Below, piece by piece: positions 12,505 through 23,100 of a stretch of 64,000 nucleotides of DNA. Source of the stretch: Nepenthes gracilis (lineage: Eukaryota > Streptophyta > Magnoliopsida > Caryophyllales > Nepenthaceae). How positions within the stretch are numbered: the stretch's first letter is position 1; every line of letters starts with the position of its first letter. Under the pieces are notes generated by a model. It saw nothing but the letters and a program-made list of their open reading frames with translations. It was not told the origin of the DNA and made no database searches. Both the position numbers and the translations under genes were made by a program. The stretch covers positions 13,346,158 to 13,410,157 of the forward strand of contig BSYO01000023.1 of NCBI GenBank assembly GCA_033239525.1, in the 5' to 3' direction.

Positions 12505-12650
12505 TGTTAATTATATTTATTTATTTTTAAATAAATAATTATAATTAATTTATTTGGAATAAATTAATTTTTTAAAAAATAATTAAATTATAATTATTTA
12601 TTTAAAAATAAATAATTAAAATATAAAAATATTTTATCTATAAAAGATAA
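12505..12650. mobile_element. AT-rich palindromic MITE-like repeat, copy 3
   Basis: The clearest copy: ATTTATTTTTAAATAAATAA on the left and TTATTTATTTAAAAATAAAT on the right, inverted around about 12560-12580. Ends with TCTATAAAAGATAAAAC. Confidence 0.55.
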
Positions 12651-13725
12651 AACTTATAATGGGCCCCTTCTTTTGAATTGTCACGGCAAGTCAGTTTATA
12701 AGAATATTTGCTTGATAATTCATGCTTTTTTATTTTATATATTCTATATAAAAATTATTATATTAATATAACTATATGATTTTTATTATAAATTCACACC
12801 TTATTGTCCCCTTCGTCACGATGGATTGACTTTTCACGTTGTAATTTAATAATATAATTATATAAATTAAGAATAAAAATATAATTTTCTATTTGGTTTA
12901 TTAATTTTTACTTTATTTATTGTTTTTTCTCCATATTCTGATTTTTTTAAACTTACTATAAGTACTTTATTACCTTTATCCAATAATATTTTTTAAAAAA
13001 ATTATTAAATTAAAATTACAATTGATTAGACTATAAAAATTTATCATTATTATTAGATAGTTACTGTTAAATTATTATTATCATTATCATTTGTTCTTAT
13101 TAAGTAGACAAAAAATTTTTATTATAATTTTATTTATTTTCTTATTAAATTGCTGACTTATCAATAAGGATATTCTTATTTATTTAATATTTATTTAATT
13201 GGTTTTTAAATTGTTAATCAATGTTTTATGTATTAAAGATAATATCCTAATTTTTTAAATACAAATAATATATCTAATTTTTTTTTAAAAGGAATGCATA
13301 AAGAAAAATCCTGATATATGTACAATCTTATATCAATTACGACTAATTTATCTGAACCATTAAAACTAAAATTTTCTCAAAAAAATTAATATTTGTTTTT
13401 TAAAATAAAAAAATTATTAAAAGTGTAAAGTTTGGCGGTAAGTGAAGAAGAAGAAGAATGGCAAAACGTCAGCACGGGCGAGCTCAGAGAGAGAGGACGA
13501 TGGAATAATGAAGGAGGCGGACGCCAGTCATTTTATTCATTCTGCTTTTGTTTTTTGTTATCAAATACAGAGCCCGGATTGTCATTTTATATTACAAAGA
13601 TAAGAAGAAAAAAAAATAGGAAAGAAAATAATAGGGGAAGCTACAAGTAACGGGAAAAAAATAAAAGGAAATAAATAAATGAAGATATACAAGCGTATAT
13701 ACTGTATTTCCTATTTGGTAATATT
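12651..13725. other. AT-rich intergenic DNA
   Basis: Nothing recognised except a purine-rich, GC-richer patch at 13432-13660 whose ORF is Glu/Arg-rich low complexity. Confidence 0.55.
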
Positions 13726-14076
13726 TTATATTTTTTTAATACCTTCTGCCAGATGGAGCGTATATATTGGTACGTCCGGCTTGGATAAGTCAAACTTCAA
13801 ACGTTGTGCGGGCAAAAATCTTGTGAAACATATCGGCAAGTTGATTTGCGTAGTCGCGTAGTGAGTCCGAATACTTTCCGTCTTGGATCTAATCACGAAG
13901 CCACAAATGACAATCCAGCTCAATGTCCACGGTAGATTCATGAAAAAAGCGAGTTGGCGGATATGTGCGAACGAACGATTGTCGCGGTATAGATCGGCCC
14001 AGGCGTGAGAGTGTGGTATCCACAAATCTCGTAAGATATAACGGAGTAGAGATAGTTTGCGGCAAGTGGTAGCCAT
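13726..14076 (-). pseudogene. Copia RNase H fragment
   Basis: The 116-residue stretch has LRYILRDLWIP and ADLYRDNRS (YxDN region of copia RNase H), HIR, and a tail that in another frame of the same bases reads like the usual end of the polyprotein. No purine tract or LTR is evident after it. Confidence 0.7.
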
Positions 14077-14513
14077 GGAGCGATATTCTACTTCCAGTAG
14101 AGCTTAAAACAATAGGTGTTTCTTACACTTCTAGGAGATAAGAAGTTCCCAATGAATGTATAGTAGCAGTGATGGATCTTCGTGTGTTAGGCATGAAGCA
14201 CAATCAGCATCCCAAAAGCTCAAGTTGAATGTTAGAAGTGGAAGAGAATAATATACGTTGCAGGATTACATTTTGAGATATGTGAGAACTTGATAAGCTT
14301 GCATTCATATGACTAGACGCGTTGGCGAGTCATGAATTGACTCAAAATATGGGGCGTAACATATATCGGGTCTTGTTTGTTAGATAGAGGAACCTCCCAA
14401 TCAGTCTTCGGTAGATGCTAGGATCTTGCAGCTTGAGTCCCGATTTCTTTCTTGAGTTTTACATTTTGATCCATTGGAAGTTTAAGAGGTTTTGAACCGA
14501 GGAACAGAATAGC

Positions 14514-15949
14514 CTAAAATATCAAGAAGCATATTTTCGTTAGCATATGGATGCCCGTCGATGAGCGTGCAACTTCTATCCCAAGAAAATATCGTAAAAC
14601 ACTGAGATCTTTAATTTTGAAGGCACGATTAAGATATGATTTAACAGAGTGAATGGAAGCCAAAGAATTACTACCCACAATGATATCATCTACGAAACAA
14701 GTAACCGCGTAAGGATTGATCATCTTGTTTGGTAAAGAGGCTATAATCGACTTTGGATTCGGTGAAGCCAAAGTAATTAGGGATGTAGAGAGCTTGGAAT
14801 ACCACGCGCAGAGAGGCTGTTTGGCTTATATGCTTTTGCTTATTTTCTCTAAACTCGATTCGGTTTTTAGTGTATCGGGGGTTGCATATAGATCTCTTCA
14901 TTTAAACCCCCATGTAGGAAGGCGTTGTTGACATCAAAATGGTACAGGTGCCACCCTTTGATGGTTGCTATTGCTCAGAGACATCGAACTGTAGTTAGTT
15001 TGGCAACAGGAAAAAATGTTTCATGATAGTCTATCCCTTCTTGTTGCGTATATTCCTTTGCGACTAATCTATATTTGTATCTCTCAATGCTACCATCACT
15101 ATTAAACTTCAATTTAAATACATATCAACACCCAATAGTTTTCTTACCGGGGGGCAAGTTAGCAATGATCCATGTCTTATTTTGCTTCAAGGCGTTCAAT
15201 TCATTTTCAATGGCTTTACGCCATTTTTCATCACGAATGGCTTGAGCATATGTTTGTAGTTCATTGTGAGATGTTACGGTTGCTGAAAAATGCCCAAAGG
15301 AGGGAGATAGTTTTTGGTACGATATGTGATTTTCAATGGGGTACGGTTTGCCTGGAGGTGTTTGTACGTTTGATTTAGTAGGCGAAGTTTGAGATACTTG
15401 ATGACAATGAAATTCTTTCAGGTATTCGGGCGCTCTGAGAACTCTAGTGGTTCTTTGAACGGGTATTTGACTAATTGCAGTCGACTGGGTATCATTCGAT
15501 TCATTCGGTTCGGAATGATCGTCGATCAGTTGTTCCTGGTCCTGATTGATAGAAACGGTGGGAATGTCTTCATTATTTTCGGTCATAGTTTCAACAACAG
15601 GATTCGAACCAGAATCATGTAAATTTGTTACCGCCGATTGTGTTTGCCATAATTGTTCGTTATAGGTATTAGATGGTTCTAATGAGAGTGCATCGGGTTG
15701 AATAGTGGAGCTTAGGCCAATGTCGTCGTTTTGAAAAGGGAATACATTTTCATGGAAAATCACATCTCTTGAATAAAAAATAGCATGACTATTTAATTCA
15801 ATTAATTTGTAGCCTTTGATACCAAAAGGGTAGCCTAAGAAGGCGCATTTTCTACTTCTGAGATAAAACTTGGTACGGCCTTGGGAGATGGTGGAAGCAA
15901 AGCACAAGCAACCAAATACGCGGAGTTGGCGTAGTTGGTTTGACTCCAA
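14514..15949 (-). pseudogene. Copia integrase C-terminus and reverse transcriptase fragments
   Basis: 15949-15125 is a 274-residue open stretch: [11 protein letters not shown] and [15 protein letters not shown] (integrase tail), a variable acidic/Ser spacer, then [13 protein letters not shown] and [12 protein letters not shown] (RT start). Further RT blocks follow in broken frames. The catalytic motif is CFVDDIIVGS near 14.69 kb, then RYFLGIEVARSS. In-frame stops interrupt the palm region between 15.12 and 14.77 kb. Confidence 0.85.
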
Positions 15950-16273
15950 ATCATTTCATATGGAGTCTTATTTTCAAGTATTGGAGTGAAAATTCTATTG
16001 ATAATGTGGGCATGACGGTAAGTATACAATCACTCCGAATTTTTGAAGTCAGGATTGAAATCTAATGGCTCTAGCGACATTTAATAAATGTTGGTGTTTT
16101 CGTTCAACAACACCCGTTTTCTTTGTCAGGTGTTTCCACATAACTACGTTAATGAATACCTTTTGTTTTTACGTAAAAATCAAATCGAATTGTGTTCCAT
16201 TATCGCTATTTAATTATTTTAATTTTGACATTAAATTGTGTGGTGGCAGTTATAGAAGGCTTCGAGTACAATT

Positions 16274-16959
16274 TTATCCGATTTTTATTTCAAAGTAAAT
16301 CCAGTATACGGATGCATCATCAACGAGAGTCAAAAAGTATTTATATCCATCATAAGATACCTCGAACTTGGTCCCCATAAATTCATAATGCACCACGTCC
16401 AATAAGGTGTTTGACTCATAGATGCTGGAAGAAAAAGGGGGCGTTGCTTGGCGTGGCAAATGGCACGAGGATTATCATTAATAGAATGACGGCTCGCTTT
16501 TACAAAAGGGTCACTTATTAATTTCATCATAAAATACGAAGTATGTCCTAATCGAGAATGCCACAAATCAGAAGACAATGAAGCAAAGTTAACGGAGGGC
16601 CCCTTGCAGAATTTGGAGAGAAGGCTCTGTAAAGAATTGGGATCAACTTTCTCATTCATCAGACAATATAGTCCATTTTGTTTTTTATCCATCCCAATCG
16701 TTGTCCAAGTAGCAAGGTCTTGAATCAAACAAGTATTAGAAAAGAAAAACGTACAACAATTAAGTGTATCAGTTAGACGCTTTACGGAAATCAAGTTAAA
16801 GGTAAAGGAAGGAACACAAAGAACATTCTGCAATATTAATTTATCAGTGAGTTTAATGTTTCTAATATGTGAAACAGATGCTTTATTTCCATCTGGAAGT
16901 CTGACAGAGCATGAAATCTGGACCTTGAGACGAGCATATAATGAAGGATCACATATCAT
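16274..16959 (-). pseudogene. Copia GAG-pre-integrase and integrase N-terminal fragment
   Basis: Two overlapping frames (16959-16330 and 16459-16274) carry LWHSRLGHTS, the His pair and Cys of the integrase zinc domain (CHAKQ), then the catalytic-core start (YKYFLTLVDDAS, first Asp region). The switch between frames near 16.4 kb marks a further frameshift. Confidence 0.8.
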
Positions 16960-17447
16960 ATGATCTGTGGCCCCAATATCCAGAATCCATACATGTTGAT
17001 TATTATCATAAGTTTATGAAAGGGAGAAACAGGGAAGATATTACCGGTCATGTTGGCAGCCTTCGGTTGCTTGATTATTGAGTCAAACATAGGCTGCCTC
17101 GTCTGGGCAGCACCATCCTTTGATTGAATCAACTCCATGAGTTGTTTAAATTGGTCTTTAGTCAGCGCAACACTATCATCAGTGTTTCCTTCTTGAACAG
17201 TATGATTTTTAAAGCTTGACAGATTGGCAGAGGAAATTACATTCCCGGTTCTGCCGTGAGATTTGTGGTTAGGAAGAAAACCATGCAACAGGAAACACTT
17301 TTCAACCACATGCCCAGTTTTGTGACAGTGGGAGCAAACGGGCCCTTCAACATTACTATTTTTTAAGCATTGCTGGACAGAGTGTCCAGCAATTTTTCGC
17401 CTTGAGATGGGGTTGTCTTTCTTAATATGATAATCTCGGTTTAGCAT
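16956..17447 (-). pseudogene. Copia gag C-terminal fragment with CCHC zinc knuckle
   Basis: The 163-residue open stretch contains CSHCHKTGHVVEKC, a CX2CX4HX4C nucleic-acid-binding knuckle, near residue 37. The frame runs past the protease site: WILDIGATDHM is read only in another frame of the same bases near 16975-17000. This shows a frameshift, and the usual D-S/T-G active-site triad reads D-I-G. Confidence 0.85.
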
Positions 17448-20400
17448 TGTTTTTGAAAGAGCTAGGGTTAGTTTGATGCATTAAGGCCACGGTGTTCAAA
17501 GTCAGGCCCGCAGGCGGCGTGTGATCTTGTTGTTCTTCTTTGTTGTGTACTCGGTCTAAAAAATCAAAATAACAAAAATAAGGAATCGAATTAAATAATT
17601 ACAAAGAAAAAAATTAGAAAATAAAATATTATTCAACAATTATGAAATTACAGGATCGCCCACCGGATGAGTACACTTTCGTCGGTTTGGGCTGATAGCT
17701 GTTTTCATTAAAATTATTTTGAAGGAATCTTGTGATTATCTTAATTGCACGTGTCAATTATACATTGAGAGAAGAGGATCGTATTATCCCTTTGATACAA
17801 TTGACTATTAAAATTAAATGATACCTAAGCTTCATATTCTTCCTTTTTTTTATTTTTTTCTTTTAACTTTTTTATCATCTAGAAATGTCAATTGAGTGAT
17901 ATCATCCTTGATATGGTATAAATTAAACATATGTTAAATCGTGTAAGTGTTAAATTACAGTCTAATATTTTAGTCCATATTTGATTATAATTAGCCAATC
18001 TGTGATATAGACTATACTGTTCACGATACATAACAGATAGATATATAGATAGAGAAAAAAATAAAATGACAAGTATGACAATATAAGCTAGGATTAAAGT
18101 CATAGATAATATACGAGAAAATGAGAGAAAAATGGTATAAATAACAGAGAAATAAGTCGATAAAAAGGCCTTAAAAAAGGATTTAAGAGCAGATATGTAC
18201 ACGATTTATAATCGTTCTAGTATAATATATTCAATCTAAATTATTTATTATATATTTTTTATTTTTATAAATTATTACATAAAGTATTTAATAAAATAAT
18301 TAAAATATAATATATTTTTATAATATTTTATACAATTTTATTATATCGACACAATAAATTTATATAATGATAACTTGAAAAAACAAGTCCTGTCACAGCA
18401 TGGCCCATTTAACAATATTATTATCATCTTGGGAGCATTTGGAATTGAGCCGTTTGCATCGGGCGAACGTGTTGATCACACGTGTGTGGATTCGATGCAT
18501 GGAATCTATCTTTGAGATGTACGTGGACACTTGCAGATTAATTAATTATCTAATCATCATTAGCATAAGTTATCCTAAGATCACCTGATTTTCTTACGTG
18601 CTTAATAAAATGATTGATTTTATTTATATGGATAAAAATGCCCATGCTATTCGAAAGAATAACAAAATTGCCATTCTGTAAACTAAAAATGTAATTCTAG
18701 AAGGCATAAATAAACCTGCAAGGCCTTTATTTTATAAGTAATTATCATTATATTTTTGGGGCAAGTGATTAATGTATATATTTTATTAAAGTGTTAAGTA
18801 AAAATAAATAAAGTGATCATAATAGAAAGAATAATCACCAAAATCACTTAAAAATCAATAAATATTCAAAAGGGAAACCTACACCACACTCCCACAAAGA
18901 GGTAGGGGCGGACCCTTACATTATAATTCCAAAGGGCTATCGTCCCCGCCCCCATATACCTATTATGGCAAGACTTTGTAACAATTTAAAGCTACCGCAT
19001 AAGAAAACCTAATACTCTGCATTCAAAAATAGTAAACAAATAAAAATAAAATTTTAAATATAAAAAATAGATCTAACTCAGATAATATAATGCTAGAATA
19101 ATGTAGAAGCTATAAATTATCAAAATGCAACAACCAACAGAAGTAGCTATTTGTTTGATATGTAGTTTGATATTATTTGATGAATTGTTCAAAATAATAA
19201 TAATAATTGTGACAGAAAGTTTTAGTATCGTTGGCATAAATTTTTTGTATTAATAGAAATTAGTAGTATTATGTAAAAATTTCTCGCAATATTTAAGTTG
19301 CAAATTTAAGAGGTATTTCAAACATGAAAGACACTAAAAATAGAAAAGGGGAAAGGAAAACTTTTGTCATCTGTTTAGGTGAGGAATCGTATTTCATTAT
19401 TTATCAACCATGACATGTTATTTTATATGTTGTGTAAAATATTTTATCTATTGATTTAGTCTTATCTGTTCTCTTATTATTTATCTGTTAATATCAATTC
19501 TCAACACTTTTAGAAGGTAGAAATCCTTACATGCCAAACTTGTTTTCAACTCAGCCGAGACAACTTTTATCAACCATACCCGATTTTTGTTTAACTCATT
19601 AGATAAGAAGAATCTTCACACACCTCAACATAATATCAACATCGAAGTCAAGCCCAAATGGCACCATGAAAGAATAAAAAAGAAAGTAATAATACTTATC
19701 TCATATATCTATAATTTATTTTTTTATATGTGGGTCTCATTGTAGTTTTTTTAAAAAAAAAAAAAAAAACTAAAACATGCCCGATTGATATAAACAGGTA
19801 ATATTTTCTAAAACAAAGAGGGGCAAGTCTTACAGACACTAACTTTAATTTCGTGATGGGCCTACCCCAAAGCCCAAAATTACCCCTGGCATGCTCTGAG
19901 GCCCATTCCAATTGGGCCCATGTTTGCTATGAGTAGGACAGTTAAATTTGGTGTGAAGAATTGAAAATAAGGTCACTCATTTACGCAAAGCTAAATTTCC
20001 ACTAGTTTGCCATCGACCTATTAAGTGGGCCTAAATTCTTTTTTCACTTAAGTTAGAATAATTAATAAGTATAATTTAAGATGTTACCGTAAGATTAATG
20101 GTAATAAATTTATTTTTATTATTATATGTCTAAATTTATTTGATATGTTATTTTTACTATGCATATATATAAGAGTGTAATTGAAGGAAAATGATATTAT
20201 TTTAAATTATTTTAATAATATAAAATAAGAATTGTTGAATCATTAAGATCCAACGGTTTTAGATTGTGCCAAATGTGCAGATATTCACGATAAAGAGATA
20301 GGTTTCATTAATTAGATTAACAGCCTCTTTTATCTCTCTGAAAGAACAGATTTTATTAATTAAAATAAGAGTCAATTTCGTTACGCCAGCTCAATCGTAC

Positions 20401-21433
20401 ACCATAATATAATTCGGTCCCAGCTCTATAAACTTGCATCTCTTGGAAAGCATGAACTTACCTCATAAAAAAAAAAAAACTCAAAATTATGGACCACATG
20501 GAGAATAAATGAAAATATTTTGAATATTCTATGAACATTTTTATAATATTTTTAGATAATATAATGCTTATATGTCTACATTTTTTTATATGAATCTGAA
20601 CGTATGAATACATAAAATATCATCTCCTAGCTAAAGGGCATTCAAAAAATGTTTAAAAAATTCACCCTAAGGCAATTTTTTTAATTACTAAAAAGAACTC
20701 ATAATTAAATTTTTACATATTGATGCGCTCTTAGTGTCCGGATTGTCATACGGATAAGGGAACCACTCAATTTTTCGCCACGAGTCGAATTAGAGTAGGT
20801 TCGATTTTCGTCACTACTAACCTGAAACTTGCGTACCACAAATTATAAATAAGAGGTCGGAGGACTGACGGGACTGACTTTTCAATTTATCTTCCGAAAT
20901 TCAAGTCAGAAATTATTCCAACAGAATAGAGAGATGCATTGAGAATGAGAAAGAATGTAATAATACACATTTGCGGGGGTTAGAAGAGGAGGCTTGGGCT
21001 CCTGTAGAACGCTCGACAGGGAGCGACTTAGAGAGGCGAAGGCCTAGACTCTGATATTATGCACTTAGTGAGTGGCTCACTAGGTTACACTTGACGATGA
21101 GTGACTTTAAAAGGAGGAAAAAGAGTCATGTAAGGAAAGTGTTTGGTTCTTTTTTGGCTCTTGAGTCTCGCTCAAGGGTGGCTTTTTTATTGAGAATTGC
21201 TCAATCCCTTGTCCCGTGAAGGATAAAGAAGTTTATAGTGCTTCGCGAAGAAGGTTTTGGCATCAAGTTGACGACAAGTGTTTCACCAAGATTTGTCGGA
21301 CATTAGGGCATTGGCGAGAACCACTATATCAGATGTCGTCTTGTGGCAATGACATGACCATAGTTGGTGGTGGCCAATAGGAGCTAAGTTTCTTCTCGCG
21401 TGAGTTGGATGGACTTAGTCGATAGGGGCTAAG

Positions 21434-21464
<31 letters not shown>

Positions 21465-22194
21465 GGAGAGAGAGAGAGAGAGAGAAATTTTTTAAATTTA
21501 TTATTATTATTATTATTGTTAGAATATTTTAACTATATATAATGAAATCATTCAAAATTATACGTTTTTTTTTTTTTGTTTTTGAGAGATGAAGGGGACC
21601 TTACGTGGTTGGGGATGAGAGAGATGAGGGTGACCTTTGCTGTGTGGGTCACGGGCCGTAAAAGAAGTCGCGGCAAACGAGGGAGCCCTTTTGCCTGCCT
21701 TAAAACTTGAAAATATTAGTAATTAACACTAATTTATAATTCTATAATTTTGAGAAAATAAATAAATAAATAAATATATATATTTAATTTACTGTCAGAT
21801 AAATTTGAGACCCATCCCCACACTGATCCATCTGCTTCCATTGTCAATTGGATTCATGGTACTGTTTCCGGTACAAGTTATAAAAATATTATTAAAATAC
21901 AACATTTCATAATTTAAAAATATTATTTATTTATTTAAAATAATACTATAGATTATAAGGATAAGATATGTTCAGAAGTTTTTTTATTCTTATACGAGTC
22001 TACAGTATAACTTAGTGAATAAAATGTCATATATGTTATTCTAAAGTATTTAGAGGTTTTTCTCCAATAATTATTTAGATACTCTTTTTAATATAATATA
22101 TTTTTTATTTATATATTTTTATATGATATTAATAGTATAGATTAATAAATAAGATATCAAATCGCACTAACTTATTTAGATCTTATATGGAGAG
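17448..22194. other. Intergenic DNA between copia 2 and MIR166
   Basis: Mostly AT-rich with no coding exons. It contains a GGGCCCA/GGCCCA-rich patch (about 19858-19925, and GTGGGCC at 20025-20031), a poly-A near 19755, and the repeat relic at 20.72-21.49 kb. Confidence 0.55.
20722..21490. repeat. LTR-like repeat relic ending in (AT)n(GA)n
   Basis: A GC-richer block than its surroundings, starting TGATGCGCTC. The stretch TCACTACTAACCTGAAAC near 20811 resembles TCACTACTAATCTGAAGC in the 59.6-kb LTR relic, so it may be a distant relative. It ends in (AT)n at 21438-21463 and (GA)n at 21465-21485. No coding signal. Confidence 0.35.
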
Positions 22195-22350
22195 ATTAAG
22201 GGAATTCAATCTCTTAAAAAGATAGATATATTTTTCTTTTGATTTATATTATTTATTAATTAAATTAGTTATTAAATTATAATTATTTATTTAAAAATAA
22301 ATAATTTAAATTTATAAAAAAATAATTTTTATCTCTTTCAAAAGATGATG
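22195..22350. mobile_element. AT-rich palindromic MITE-like repeat, copy 4
   Basis: Core ATAATTATTTATTTAAAAAT with flanks GAATTCAATCTCTT on the left and TCTCTTTCAAAAGATGATG on the right. About 600 bases before the MIR166 hairpin. Confidence 0.45.
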
Positions 22351-22750
22351 TCTTTGATTTATTGTATGGAGTGTCAGTAAAGTATTTCTGTTTGATTTTT
22401 CTTCCCTTCGACAGTCGATTAAAAAAACAGAGGGGGGGAATGACACAGTTAATCTATCGCTGCTCAAAATCCGATTCCCTGATTTACACTTTGCAGTGAG
22501 TCATAAATGCATGGTTGCAGTCATTTACAGTTACTTCCATCTCCATCTACGCTATCATCAAACGGTAGATCAACTGCATACCTACAGCCTTTTTTCTTTT
22601 TTTTTTGTTTTTCATAATCTTTTTTCTTAAAATATTCATGGAAAATGGATGAATGGATGAACTACAGACAGAGTTCATGGTGGTCGTCGTCATTTCTGGA
22701 TCCCAGATGGTAAACCCTGCAACCTGTCTTTTTATTGTCTTCTTCGTTGG

Positions 22751-22820
<70 letters not shown>
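22751..22820. repeat. (CT)n microsatellite upstream of the MIR166 hairpin
   Basis: About 70 bases of nearly pure CT, interrupted once by a T. It lies about 140 bases before the hairpin, probably in the promoter or 5' part of the primary transcript. It also accounts for the Ser-Leu run in the overlapping spurious ORF. Confidence 0.9.
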
Positions 22821-22824
<4 letters not shown>

Positions 22825-22959
22825 CTCTTCTTATAGCTCCTTTCTCAACTAATCATTCTCTTCATCATGATATCTTCCCACATCTTTCCCTCTCTCCTTC
22901 TTTTTCTGCAAGGCAAGAAATCAGAGGCAACTGTTCATACTCGGAGGAGGGAGAAAGGA

Positions 22960-23100
22960 GCCGTATATTTATTGAGGAGGATGTTGTCTGGTTCGAGGAC
23001 TCTTGCTTTCATCCTCCGTCTTCTATCTTTCTGATACCATCATGGGTGCTTGGACGTCGTCGGACCAGGCTTCATTCCCCTCAATTAAAGCTTCCATGGC
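22960..23100 (+). ncRNA. MIR166: MIR166 precursor hairpin
   Basis: The 3' arm at 23060-23080 matches mature plant miR166 (starts TCGGACCAGGC, ends TTCATTCCCC) at all 21 positions. The 5' arm at 22976-22996 is its foldback partner (GTTGTCTGGTTCGA core); with the usual 2-nt overhang the star is about 22978-22998. Pairing continues beyond the duplex (TTGAGG on the 5' side with CCTCAA on the 3' side), and the loop region spans about 23002-23054. Known: miR166 guides AGO1/AGO10-linked cleavage of HD-ZIP III mRNAs (REVOLUTA, PHABULOSA, PHAVOLUTA and others), setting leaf polarity and vascular pattern. The primary transcript probably starts upstream of the (CT)n tract at 22751-22820. An ORF across the hairpin (22653-23123) is dominated by the CT repeat and is not believed to be a gene. 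Locus number in the family is unknown. Confidence 0.93.

Larger units (their letters stand above)
13726..17447 (-). mobile_element. Second decayed Ty1/copia gag-pol, no matching LTRs found
   Basis: Reading down the minus strand gives a zinc-knuckle gag end (about 17.33 kb), protease, GAG-pre-integrase, integrase, a long spacer, RT (15.25-14.5 kb) and RNase H (14.08-13.73 kb) in normal copia order. The order is complete from zinc knuckle to RNase H, but several frameshifts and stops break it. The gag N-terminus is missing. I saw no pair of similar sequences at 13.0-13.7 and 17.5-18.3 kb, so LTRs are lost or too diverged to see by eye. It differs in sequence from the 3-8 kb element. Confidence 0.85.

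Noticed and set aside
13432..13650. 72-codon ORF starting AVSEEEEEW
   Set aside because: Purine-rich low complexity with no upstream promoter sign or family match; not supported as a gene.
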